Below, piece after piece: positions 6,470 through 14,067 of a stretch of DNA of 22,950 nucleotides (positions are counted from its first letter, which is position 1; each line of letters starts with the position of its first letter). The stretch covers positions 1-22,950 of IMG/VR virus record IMGVR_UViG_3300010354_000698; one strand, given 5' to 3'. A model generated the notes under the pieces. That model did not search any database. It was given only the letters and a program-made list of their open reading frames with translations, and was not told the origin of the DNA. The translations under genes were made by a program, and so were the position numbers. Origin of the DNA: a virus.

Positions 6470-8116
6470 TTACATGTATTCCCACATATAAGCTCTATCG
6501 CCATATTCATCTAAAAACCATCTATCCCCATCGGGATCAACAAAACTTTCTCCAGAATCTATACCGTCAGTTATAAATCCAAATGGAGCCATATCTTGTT
6601 CTATCTGATTCTTCTGTTCTTCATATAAACGTTTTCTTACATCTTGATCTGTTAGTTCTTTAAAATAATCTTGCGCCACTAACCAAGCATATATTACTAG
6701 ACACATTGCAAGGTCATCATTACAACCTTCTTCTGCTTCAAATGAATTATGCTTTTGTACAAAGGTTGTAAGTTCAGAAATTATTTCATAATCTTTGAGG
6801 AAAAGTTTATCTTCCTCAATCATAGTTTTTAAATTTAAAGATCCAACTTTTTTTACTGTCTTTGACATTTTAACGCCAAGTTGAGTCTTTTTTCCCGAAA
6901 ACCCCTGTCCGACAATTTGACCTGCTCGGCCACGCATAGAACACATGAGTACATTTTGATACTCTAGATCATAATGAAGTAGAGACGCAACTTGATCGCC
7001 AATATCATTTACTTCGCACAAAATGTAAGCATTATTATAATTCTTCGCAACTTCATATATTATATTTGGGAAAAGCATCGGTTTGATTTCATTGTTTCTG
7101 TATTTTGCAACTAATCTATGAGGAAACTGCGTTATATCTACAACTACAAAAGCAGAATAGTCATTTCCAACACCTCTAGCAACGTCTACAGTGATCAAAT
7201 AGTCATGATCATCTATGCAGTCTTCATGAACGTCTAATCCAGCGTTTCTAGTTTGTGGATGGTCATATACTAGATTTCTAAGTTTAGATGGTGCAATAAG
7301 AGTATCAACAGACCCTAAAAATTCACACTCAAACTCAACTTTGAACTGTTGCTCTGAAGTGTTTGCGATTGTTTGTTTTTTCCACTCTTCATCACGTCCA
7401 GGAACTTCACTCCAATGAACGTCAGTAAACACATATTCGTTTTTACCCTTTTCCGCATCATGCCACATTCGGTAGAAGTGATTCATGCCGTGTGGGGTTG
7501 AAACTATAATTACTTTTGTTTGTTTACCGGAAGTAATAGTTGGATAAACCGACGCAAAAAATGAATCTGCGATGTGATTTGGAACGAATGCAAATTCGTC
7601 CAAAAAGAGAATATTGAAAGACATGCCACGAACCGCAGAAGCAGAAGTAGAAGCAGCCAAGATCTTACTTCCGTTCTCCAGTTCCAACGATCCTTTATTC
7701 CATGAGATAATACCTTGTTGCATCCACTTTGGTAAATTCTCATATGCGGTTTGAAGGCGATCCAGGAGTTCCCTTGCAGTTGCCGCCTTGTTTGCAAGTA
7801 TACCTATGTTTACATTGTCATTGAATACCGCATAGTGTAAAAGAAAAGATACTACAGTAGTAGATTTGCCAGTCTGACGTGGCATTTTACAAATGTTAAA
7901 TCTATTCTTATGGAAATTATTAATTAACTTTTCTTGGAAATGATATGGTTTAAATGTCTGTAGACCGTGATCCAAAGTTACAATTTTTACATAGTTATTT
8001 GCAAAATAAACGGGATCATCCTTGCATTTTAAAAATTCAAGAATCTGATCTTGACTAAATTCGATTGGGGTATTAGCTTTTTTTAGAAGCGGATTACCAA
8101 GATATACATCACTCAT
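6470..8116 (-). CDS. 17: Terminase large subunit gp17 (packaging ATPase-nuclease)
   Basis: This 548-residue protein docks on the portal, hydrolyses ATP to drive DNA into the head and cuts the concatemer at headful. The ATPase domain has Walker A PRQTGKST (79-86, Lys84), Walker B NILFLDE (168-174, Asp173-Glu174) and the coupling motif VSTP (205-208). The RNase H-like nuclease has its acidic residues at Asp311 (TVDVARG), Glu368 (CEVNDIG) and Asp467/Asp468 (CNDDLA), matching the Asp-Glu-Asp triad of T4 gp17. T4 gp17 is 610 residues; this copy has the shorter cyanophage length. ATG 8116 is preceded by GTAGGA at a spacing of six. The gene is 15 bases after the 570-residue modular gene, which ends in tandem TAATAA. 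All key residues are present, so it should be active. Confidence 0.98.
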   Translation of the reverse strand: MSDVYLGNPLLKKANTPIEFSQDQILEFLKCKDDPVYFANNYVKIVTLDHGLQTFKPYHFQEKLINNFHKNRFNICKMPRQTGKSTTVVSFLLHYAVFNDNVNIGILANKAATARELLDRLQTAYENLPKWMQQGIISWNKGSLELENGSKILAASTSASAVRGMSFNILFLDEFAFVPNHIADSFFASVYPTITSGKQTKVIIVSTPHGMNHFYRMWHDAEKGKNEYVFTDVHWSEVPGRDEEWKKQTIANTSEQQFKVEFECEFLGSVDTLIAPSKLRNLVYDHPQTRNAGLDVHEDCIDDHDYLITVDVARGVGNDYSAFVVVDITQFPHRLVAKYRNNEIKPMLFPNIIYEVAKNYNNAYILCEVNDIGDQVASLLHYDLEYQNVLMCSMRGRAGQIVGQGFSGKKTQLGVKMSKTVKKVGSLNLKTMIEEDKLFLKDYEIISELTTFVQKHNSFEAEEGCNDDLAMCLVIYAWLVAQDYFKELTDQDVRKRLYEEQKNQIEQDMAPFGFITDGIDSGESFVDPDGDRWFLDEYGDRAYMWEYM

Positions 8117-8131
8117 AATAAATCCTACTTA

Positions 8132-9844
8132 TTAATTACAGTTCCAACGGCGTAAAGCTTTATTGATATTGCTGTCCGGGTCTCTTGCAGTTTTTGCTGA
8201 AGTCAACTTAGACTTCATACCTTTCATTCTTCTACAGAATGAAGCGCGACGTTTTGCTCTTTTTCCCGATGGTTTCTTTTCTGTTACTGCAGTCTGAAGT
8301 TTGGAACCCGGATTCTCACGACGATAAGCATTAACTGCTGCCTGACTTAATCCGTCAGTTTTATCTTGACGATTTACTTTTTGCCAGTCTTCTTCAATCT
8401 CAATCTCTTCTCCCATAGTTTTTACATAATTTTTATTTGGACCTGGTTTCGCAAAACTTCCTCCTTGAGGTCCAAATGCTTGTATTAATGGTTGCCCTGG
8501 TTCAATTTCTGATATAGAGTGATAAACTACATTAGACCCAGGATATACTTTTTGAAGTTCATCATTCAAGTCTTTGCGAGTTGGTAATTTTGTTGATGGG
8601 AAAAACATTTTTAATGAATAATATTTACCCCGCCACGATAAAGTAACTGCAATTACATTTCCTTTTTGTGTTTTTAGTTTTGCAGATTCCTCTACTTGAG
8701 ATTTAAATCCGCTAATTGGATCTGGTTTGATAAGATCAATAACCTCAGCAAAGGTATTTCCATTTAAATCTTCAATTGTTTCTTCTGAAGTTGGAACACA
8801 ATTTGGAACTACTTTTTTGCCTTTCTTCTTCATTCCTACTTGTTTATATCCAGACCAACAAGATTCCTCCATCTCACCACTCTCAATATAATCAGCTGCC
8901 GTATCAATATAATCTGCTGCTTTAGTAATTTTAGATTGCACCCAAGCTTCAAGACTACCTTCACCATTGGAAACTTTAGATTTAATTCTTTGCGCTGCCT
9001 TCATTAGTGTATCAATTTCAGAACGAACCATTGAGTATTCATGATCTTTTACTGATACTTTATCCCATGCTTTTTCGCCATAAGAACATTCGGATCTTGT
9101 TTCTCTCTTAGCACATAGTGGGCAATATCTTTCTTCTTCTTGCATGGTTTCTTCTGATTTAGTTCCCCAGTTTGATGCACCAACTTTACGGCATTTAACT
9201 AGTGCTCCGGATGCATATGCGCTTGGCCAAACACTATAACGAGACTTTACTTTGTTATAGCAAGCATCTTTCTTTCCACTACCTTTGCTTGGTTTGTCCT
9301 TTACTTCTTGTAAATCCATCTCTTCAGTTCTTACGTTAGTTGGTTTTGCACCACCAGTTTTTTGTGGTTGATTTGGGTCTTGAATATTTTTTCTTCTTTT
9401 TGCTGCTTCTTCTTCGTCTGCACTAAGATTACGTTTCATTTTTGAACTTCCGCATTTTGGTGTAGAAGTTTGACCTGGCTGACGGGCACAAGGTTTACCT
9501 GCCCACTTTCCACCCAATTGAACCCATCCCTTTTTACCATCAGATGACTTTGATTTATTAAACCAATCGTGAAGACCTTCATCTCCAGATTTGGTTTCTT
9601 CTTTTACATCTTTAAATTTTTTATGATGCTTTTTAGCATCTGCTTCCATTCTTTTCAGACGTGTATAATAATCTGGAATTTCATCAAGATGTTGGAGAGC
9701 AATATCTTTTGCTAGATCATGATCTTTGGTGTGCTCATGCTCAATAGGTTCTCCCATATCAAGTTGCTTTTGTATGAAAGAAACATCAAGACGATGCTTC
9801 TTTGCAATTTGCTCAACTGTTTTGTGCGACTTGATTTTGGGCAT
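8132..9844 (-). CDS. Modular basic/cysteine phage protein between gp16 and gp17 (570 aa)
   Basis: I recognise pieces, not a function. Residues 1-70 (HRLDVSFIQKQLDMGEPIEHEHTK...YYTRLK) resemble DUF5661. Residues ~87-168 (WVQLGGKWAGKPCARQPGQ...STPKCGSSKM...DPNQP) resemble DUF5872, with Cys119 and Cys131. Then come a SRYSVWPSAYASGALVKCRKVG module (~186-227, Cys195, Cys218), a CPLC segment with the AWVQSKITKAADYIDTAADYI helix (~240-325), a CWSGYKQVGMKKKG..VPNC module (328-350), an alpha/beta block (~360-475, LSWRGKYYSLKMFFP) and a C-terminal RASFCRRMKGMKSKLTSAKT...RRWNC module (~525-570). Strongly basic modules alternate with Glu-rich linkers. Related modules recur in T4-like marine phages. The start overlaps the 51-residue gene's stop (TAATG), indicating coupled translation. 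A nucleic-acid-binding or head-internal protein is inferred from charge and its place between the terminase genes. Confidence 0.9.
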   Translation of the reverse strand: MPKIKSHKTVEQIAKKHRLDVSFIQKQLDMGEPIEHEHTKDHDLAKDIALQHLDEIPDYYTRLKRMEADAKKHHKKFKDVKEETKSGDEGLHDWFNKSKSSDGKKGWVQLGGKWAGKPCARQPGQTSTPKCGSSKMKRNLSADEEEAAKRRKNIQDPNQPQKTGGAKPTNVRTEEMDLQEVKDKPSKGSGKKDACYNKVKSRYSVWPSAYASGALVKCRKVGASNWGTKSEETMQEEERYCPLCAKRETRSECSYGEKAWDKVSVKDHEYSMVRSEIDTLMKAAQRIKSKVSNGEGSLEAWVQSKITKAADYIDTAADYIESGEMEESCWSGYKQVGMKKKGKKVVPNCVPTSEETIEDLNGNTFAEVIDLIKPDPISGFKSQVEESAKLKTQKGNVIAVTLSWRGKYYSLKMFFPSTKLPTRKDLNDELQKVYPGSNVVYHSISEIEPGQPLIQAFGPQGGSFAKPGPNKNYVKTMGEEIEIEEDWQKVNRQDKTDGLSQAAVNAYRRENPGSKLQTAVTEKKPSGKRAKRRASFCRRMKGMKSKLTSAKTARDPDSNINKALRRWNCN

Positions 9845-9999
9845 TATTCAACTGGGTTTGATTTAGTCTGCTCGCCTTTTGCTCTTTTTCTTCTCGCAGC
9901 ACAATGAGCACGTTGAGAAAATCCTTTTGGATTGGAGCAATCAATACTCTTTTTATATTTATTAGTCCACTCTTCTTGAAACTGTCTAAACGTTTTCAT
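9844..9999 (-). CDS. 51-residue basic protein with capsid-targeting-like N-terminus
   Basis: ATG 9999 lies inside the end of gp16 (14-base overlap), and the stop TAA at 9844-9846 shares its last base with the ATG of the next gene (TAATG). The protein begins MKTFRQFQEEW, which closely resembles the capsid-targeting start of T4 internal proteins (MKTYQEFIAE as I recall for IPIII). It continues YKKSIDCSNPKGFSQR and AHCAARRKRAKGEQTK, a basic module with two Cys (21, 33) that I recognise as a recurrent element in marine T4-like phages. The overlaps on both sides support a real, translationally coupled gene. I infer a small DNA-binding head-internal protein; if the prohead protease cuts at the EE, a ~41-residue basic peptide would remain. 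Confidence 0.8.
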   Translation of the reverse strand: MKTFRQFQEEWTNKYKKSIDCSNPKGFSQRAHCAARRKRAKGEQTKSNPVE

Positions 10000-10444
10000 C
10001 GTTTGTTTGAGATTGTTGTTTTAGTAATTTTGCTAATTCTGCTGTTGACCCAACAAAAAGCGCATTGTTTACCGTTGTTGGTCCCTTTACACCCCTTTCT
10101 TCCTCAATATCTTTCATTTTTTTCTGAAGATCAATTAATTTATCTGTAGCATCAGCCACATTTTTTATTAATTGCCCCGCTACTTCATACGCTCTAGGCA
10201 TTTCACTCTCTTGAGCTAATTCCAATATTCCATTAATTGCTTCTTGCCCCTTTTCAATTAAGGAATATAAATTTCCTCTAGTATAATCATAATCTTTTTT
10301 TATATCTTCATTAGAATTTGATAAAGATTTTACTTTTTCTAGTGAGGTTTCTATTTCTGGAGAAATAGATATTTCCGAAGAAATAATTTCCTCTTCAATA
10401 TTAAAGGCATCATTTAGACCATCAAATTTTTTTGTCATTTTCAT
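9986..10444 (-). CDS. 16: Terminase small subunit gp16
   Basis: This 152-residue protein recognises DNA and stimulates the gp17 ATPase at packaging initiation. It is slightly shorter than T4 gp16 (164). The acidic N-terminus (FDGLNDAFNIEEEIISSEI) precedes the central helical oligomerisation core (DYDYTRGNLYSLIEKGQEAINGILELAQ, ~50-77, then PRAYEVAGQLIKNVADATDKLIDLQKKM). The C-terminal tail has GPTTVNNALFVGSTAELAKLLKQ, a block shared with other cyanophage gp16. The start is ATG 10444, five bases after the gp15 stop; ATG 10438 (MTKKF...) is equally plausible, and neither has an obvious Shine-Dalgarno sequence, so coupling to gp15 is likely. No late box lies directly upstream, so it is probably co-transcribed with gp15. 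Confidence 0.95.
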   Translation of the reverse strand: MKMTKKFDGLNDAFNIEEEIISSEISISPEIETSLEKVKSLSNSNEDIKKDYDYTRGNLYSLIEKGQEAINGILELAQESEMPRAYEVAGQLIKNVADATDKLIDLQKKMKDIEEERGVKGPTTVNNALFVGSTAELAKLLKQQSQTNDENV

Positions 10445-10449
10445 TTTAA

Positions 10450-11451
10450 TTAAAAGGTAGATCCACTAAAACCAAAATCATCACCCTCTTCAATTAAGAG
10501 ATTATCAGAAGTTGTTATTGATTTAATAGGAGAACCTGCTAAGTGAGAAGTTACTGTGGTATTATCCCTACCTCTGTCTACAGTGAGAACATTTCCAGAT
10601 TTTAATTTAACATATACTTCTTCTCCTTCCAAATCCAAATAAGTATTTGTTGAAATTGATGAAGCATCATTTACTGTTATTAAAGTATCCTCTATTCCAA
10701 CATCTTTTGAGAGATTGGTAAGAACAATTCCAGTATAATTTTTGATTGCTCTTGGTTCTGATGCATAAACAACTTCTCTCTTTGGAGATGAAGTTTGATC
10801 TCCAGAAATATAACTGATTGTAGTCTTTTTGATAATATCTTTTGTTGCAGAAGAAATCGGACCAAATAGATAGGTTTTTACTGTAAATCTTAAAGTATAA
10901 ATTAATACTCTTCTGGTGGAAAAATTGCCCTCATAGTCATCCTGCATTGTAATATTTTCTAGGATGACCGGGACATCTCTTTTTTCGTTAATATCATCCA
11001 CTAGTTCAACTGTCAAGGTATATGCAGGTTGAAAATATGGAAGAATTTGTTCAATTATCTGTAAAGCATCATCATTTAATTTTGACATGATGCTCAATTC
11101 AAACTGCATATTATACGGAACTGGTAAATATACTTTTTTAACTTCTGTTCCGCCAGATGCAAGACCTGTTGTAAATGTTTGAGTTGTAGTTGATTTTCTT
11201 GCTGGATCATAAGTTAAACCTGTAAATTCAAATGACATTCTGGGTAATGTAATTTGAACTGGTTTATTTAAATCTGGAGACTGTTCTAATCTGGCAAGAA
11301 ATTTTTGAGTAGGACCATAAGCAAGAGGAACTTTGATTACATCAATAGTCGCTCCATTATTATTAGTATGCTTGATACTAATTTCATTGAATAGAGAACC
11401 AAATGCAATCACGGTTCTTCTTAAAATTTGGTGATAAAAATAGTCAAACAT
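10450..11451 (-). CDS. 15: Tail sheath stabiliser / tail terminator gp15
   Basis: This 333-residue protein caps the finished tail, stabilises the sheath and connects the tail to the neck. The N-terminal MFDYFYHQILRRTVIAFGSLFNEISI and the block DVIKVPLAYGPTQKFLARLEQSPDL (~38-62) are the diagnostic gp15 signature. These are followed by TLPRMSFEFTGLTYDPARK (~68-87), PVPYNMQFELSIMSKLNDDALQIIEQILPYFQPAYTLTV (~110-150) and RRVLIYTLRFTVKTYLFGP (~180-198), which form the conserved fold. T4 gp15 is 272 residues; the extra ~100 at the C-terminus (~225-333) form a beta-rich domain with a TVNDASSISTNTYLDLEGEEV repeat-like segment, common in cyanophage structural proteins. ATG 11451 has an AAGGA Shine-Dalgarno about ten bases upstream. 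Its late promoter overlaps the end of gp14. Confidence 0.96.
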   Translation of the reverse strand: MFDYFYHQILRRTVIAFGSLFNEISIKHTNNNGATIDVIKVPLAYGPTQKFLARLEQSPDLNKPVQITLPRMSFEFTGLTYDPARKSTTTQTFTTGLASGGTEVKKVYLPVPYNMQFELSIMSKLNDDALQIIEQILPYFQPAYTLTVELVDDINEKRDVPVILENITMQDDYEGNFSTRRVLIYTLRFTVKTYLFGPISSATKDIIKKTTISYISGDQTSSPKREVVYASEPRAIKNYTGIVLTNLSKDVGIEDTLITVNDASSISTNTYLDLEGEEVYVKLKSGNVLTVDRGRDNTTVTSHLAGSPIKSITTSDNLLIEEGDDFGFSGSTF

Positions 11452-11492
11452 ACTTATATTGTCCTTATTAAATTATTGCACATAATAACTTT

Positions 11493-11500
11493 TATTTATG
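11493..11500 (-). promoter_or_regulatory. Late promoter CATAAATA for gp15 and the packaging genes
   Basis: The minus strand reads CCATAAATAAAA 41 bases before the gp15 ATG. Its TAA (11496-11498) is the stop codon of gp14. No further convincing late box is seen until gp18, so this promoter may serve gp15 through gp17 and the zinc-finger gene. Confidence 0.65.
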
Positions 11501-14063
11501 GCATACCAAATGGATTCCTTTCGCTAAAATCAACAATGTCACTGGCTTCCTCTTCAATAGACTTATTACTTGCAAATCCATCCTCAGCTGGGAATTCATC
11601 GATGATTCTTAAGTAGTGTGATGCACTGGAGGAAGATCCAACAATATTCTCACCCAACTTAAATTCTCCAGTCACATTAGAGACTTCTAAAATGTTTGTA
11701 GTGGCATTCCAAGACCTTACCCTACCAGTTACTCCACTTTCAGATCCTGTGACTACTTCATTAAATGTAAAACTTCCGTAGGAGTTTAATGAAGGATTTT
11801 GAATAGTTACTGTGGGAGGCAGTACATAACCAAATCCAGCATTTGTCATATAAATTGCTGTTACTACGCCAGCAGAATTTAATGTTGATATTCCAGTAGC
11901 AGTTGCTATTCCTGGAACAATATCTGCATAATTTTTTTCAGAAACATTATTTGATATTGTCACTGTTGGTGGTGTTAAATATCCGCCCCCGCCATAAGTA
12001 ACAGCAATTCCAGTAACGATTCCACACTGATCGACGCCAAATTCAAAGGAAGATGTTGCAATTCCAACATTTGTGGAAGATGCGGACATGTATATTATAT
12101 TTGATCCAATTCCAGAAACAAAGGTGTTATTTGGAATAAAATTGTAAGTATCACTATGACCAATCGCCAATCTTACCCTATCTCCAACAATAATATTTGT
12201 CGTATTAACGCCAACTATGGTGGTGGATCCAATACCAACAGTGCCTTGTCTAACAATTGAATTATAACGAATAGTTGCAATCCCAAGTGCTCTAAATGCC
12301 TCATTTACTCCTTGTGGTGGGGCTATTGTTACTGATGGTGTAGATGCATAACCAAATCCACTATTTCCAATAGAAATGGAGGTTATTGTTCCTGCAACAG
12401 AAACACTTGCAGTTGCTGTTGCTTGTATTGGAGAAGGAGTTCCAGAAAAAGTAATATTTGGTGGAACGGTATATCCAAGTCCAATTGTTGCACCAGTGCC
12501 TACTGCCCAAGGATCTGAGGGATTGAAAGAAACTGCCGTAACAATTCCAGTAATTGGATGAATAGTTGCAATTCCAACTGCGGTAATAGTGGGTGGAATA
12601 GTTCCATATACACCACCAGTGCTAATAGCAACAGTTGGCGCTGTTGTATATGCTCTACCGGTGGTACTAAAAGCTAATGATGTTGGTTCGATGCTAGAAC
12701 CAACAACACCTCCACCAATGTCAATAGTTGCGCTTGCATAACTAAATCCTGGATGAGATATAGTCACTAAAGGTGGTGAAGATGGATCATAGAACTTTCC
12801 TTCAGATGTAATTGCAATGCTTGAAACTCTACCACCAGTTGTAGCATAGTTACTCATAACTGCAGTTGCTAAAGCAACATTACCAACCCCAGCAGGTAGA
12901 CTGAAAGTTACTGTAGGCGCTGTTTTGTAGAAAACTCCTCCAGTAGTTCCACCTGGGAATAAGAATGAAGATGCTCCAATACTAATAACTGCTCTTAAGA
13001 CACTCACTCCAGTCCCAACTACTGGAGAATCAATAACTGCAGTCGCAGCAGCCCCAACATGTTTTGGTCTTGAGAATGTTACTGTAGGTGCAGTTGAATA
13101 TCCAGAACCACCTAAAGTAACCGTAACTATACCAACACCACCTGTTGTAGAAATTCCAACTATTGCCTGCGCTCCACTGCCACCACCACCAATAAATCTT
13201 ACTCCAGGATTTGTAGTATATCCATATCCTGGACTTATAATTTCTACGCTTTGAACAGATTCTGCGGATGGGTTTGTATTATCATTACATACAACAATTC
13301 CACCGATCATTTTTGCAACCGCAGTTGCAGTCTTTCCGCCAACAGGAGCTGAAGAAATTCCTACCTTTGGCGTGGATGTGTATCCCCCACCCCTATTAGT
13401 GACAGCAATAAATCTAACAACACCATTAAGAATTGACGCCGTTGCTGTAGCAGTTACTCCTACACCGACCATTGTGAGTTTTTGTACAACTCCAACTGGT
13501 TTTTGATCCTCACCTACTATTTCATCTCCAGAAATATTGTCATCTATTTCATCAACACCAGTATCAATGACTTCATCCTCATATCTAAAGAGCTCACATC
13601 TCAACTCATATGTATAGAGTCCTTGAAGTTGGTAAAATGGTTTTTCGTGCTCAACATATTTTATTTCAAATAAACGATCGCCCAGAGGAAAATAAAGTAA
13701 ATCACCTTCTTTTGGTCTTGATGATAATTTAATGTTTGACTGATTGGCAATAAGAGGACTTATGTATGTCTTAAATCTTTCTCTGGAAATAGTTAAAGTT
13801 ATTTCATTCAAAGCTTGTATTCCAAACTTTGATAATATTGTTGGATTATCTCCATATCCATCATAAGTATTAACGTATGCTTCAATCGGATATGCTACAT
13901 TAAAAAGAGATTCTATTACTTCTTTTATTACTGTTTTTTCTGTAATATATTTTCTTGGAAGATAATAAATCTCAACTCCATACATTTTGAGTTGTTCATT
14001 GATTAAATCTTGGATTAAACCCTGTTCTCCTTTAGAACCCTGCAGAAAAAATGGATTGAGCAT
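11496..14063 (-). CDS. 14: Neck protein gp14 with large repeat insertion (855 aa)
   Basis: gp14 seals the filled head together with gp13 and offers the site for tail joining. Residues 1-170 are the gp14 core: MLNPFFLQGSKGEQGLIQDL, NEQLKMYGVEIYYLPRKYI (~22-41) and the LYFPLGDRLFEIKYVEHEKPFYQLQGLYTYELRCELFRYEDE block (~123-164). The C-terminal ~80 residues return to conserved gp14 sequence, ending NPFGMP. Between them, ~195-755 is a Gly/Ala/Thr/Val-rich insertion with eleven GxGYxxxPxVTI repeats. T4 gp14 is only 256 residues, so two thirds of this protein is extra, presumably beta-rich domains projecting from the neck. ATG 14063 follows the gp13 stop by four bases, implying coupled translation. 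Confidence 0.95.
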   Translation of the reverse strand: MLNPFFLQGSKGEQGLIQDLINEQLKMYGVEIYYLPRKYITEKTVIKEVIESLFNVAYPIEAYVNTYDGYGDNPTILSKFGIQALNEITLTISRERFKTYISPLIANQSNIKLSSRPKEGDLLYFPLGDRLFEIKYVEHEKPFYQLQGLYTYELRCELFRYEDEVIDTGVDEIDDNISGDEIVGEDQKPVGVVQKLTMVGVGVTATATASILNGVVRFIAVTNRGGGYTSTPKVGISSAPVGGKTATAVAKMIGGIVVCNDNTNPSAESVQSVEIISPGYGYTTNPGVRFIGGGGSGAQAIVGISTTGGVGIVTVTLGGSGYSTAPTVTFSRPKHVGAAATAVIDSPVVGTGVSVLRAVISIGASSFLFPGGTTGGVFYKTAPTVTFSLPAGVGNVALATAVMSNYATTGGRVSSIAITSEGKFYDPSSPPLVTISHPGFSYASATIDIGGGVVGSSIEPTSLAFSTTGRAYTTAPTVAISTGGVYGTIPPTITAVGIATIHPITGIVTAVSFNPSDPWAVGTGATIGLGYTVPPNITFSGTPSPIQATATASVSVAGTITSISIGNSGFGYASTPSVTIAPPQGVNEAFRALGIATIRYNSIVRQGTVGIGSTTIVGVNTTNIIVGDRVRLAIGHSDTYNFIPNNTFVSGIGSNIIYMSASSTNVGIATSSFEFGVDQCGIVTGIAVTYGGGGYLTPPTVTISNNVSEKNYADIVPGIATATGISTLNSAGVVTAIYMTNAGFGYVLPPTVTIQNPSLNSYGSFTFNEVVTGSESGVTGRVRSWNATTNILEVSNVTGEFKLGENIVGSSSSASHYLRIIDEFPAEDGFASNKSIEEEASDIVDFSERNPFGMP
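11800..13380 (-). repeat. Eleven GxGYxxxPxVTI repeats in gp14
   Basis: Repeat cores begin near residues 225, 279, 319, 376, 422, 469, 483, 528, 569, 692 and 743 of gp14, for example GGGYTSTPKVGI, GSGYSTAPTVTF, GFGYASTPSVTI and GFGYVLPPTVTI. Between cores the protein tends to read 'A.ATA.....G.V..I.V...', giving a unit of roughly 40-55 residues. Copies are diverged in DNA and protein, so this is an old protein-level repeat, not a recent tandem duplication. Confidence 0.85.
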
Positions 14064-14067
14064 GGGT

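Noticed and set aside
6469-6510. Upstream ATG (6510) giving a 90-residue form of the zinc-ribbon protein
   Set aside because: It would overlap gp17 by 41 bases and add an unsupported leader; ATG 6468 directly follows the gp17 stop and fits the compact spacing of this module.
9956-9963. AATAAATA inside the 51-residue gene as a late promoter for the 570-residue gene
   Set aside because: It lies 112 bases from the next start and inside coding sequence (ACT AAT AAA TAT AAA, encoding TNKYK), unlike the 21-41 base spacing of the other boxes; AT-rich coding sequence makes chance matches likely.
11460-11480. Short ATTAT/ATAAT stem in the gp15 leader as a second RNA switch
   Set aside because: Only five A-T pairs and it does not cover the AAGGA ribosome site.
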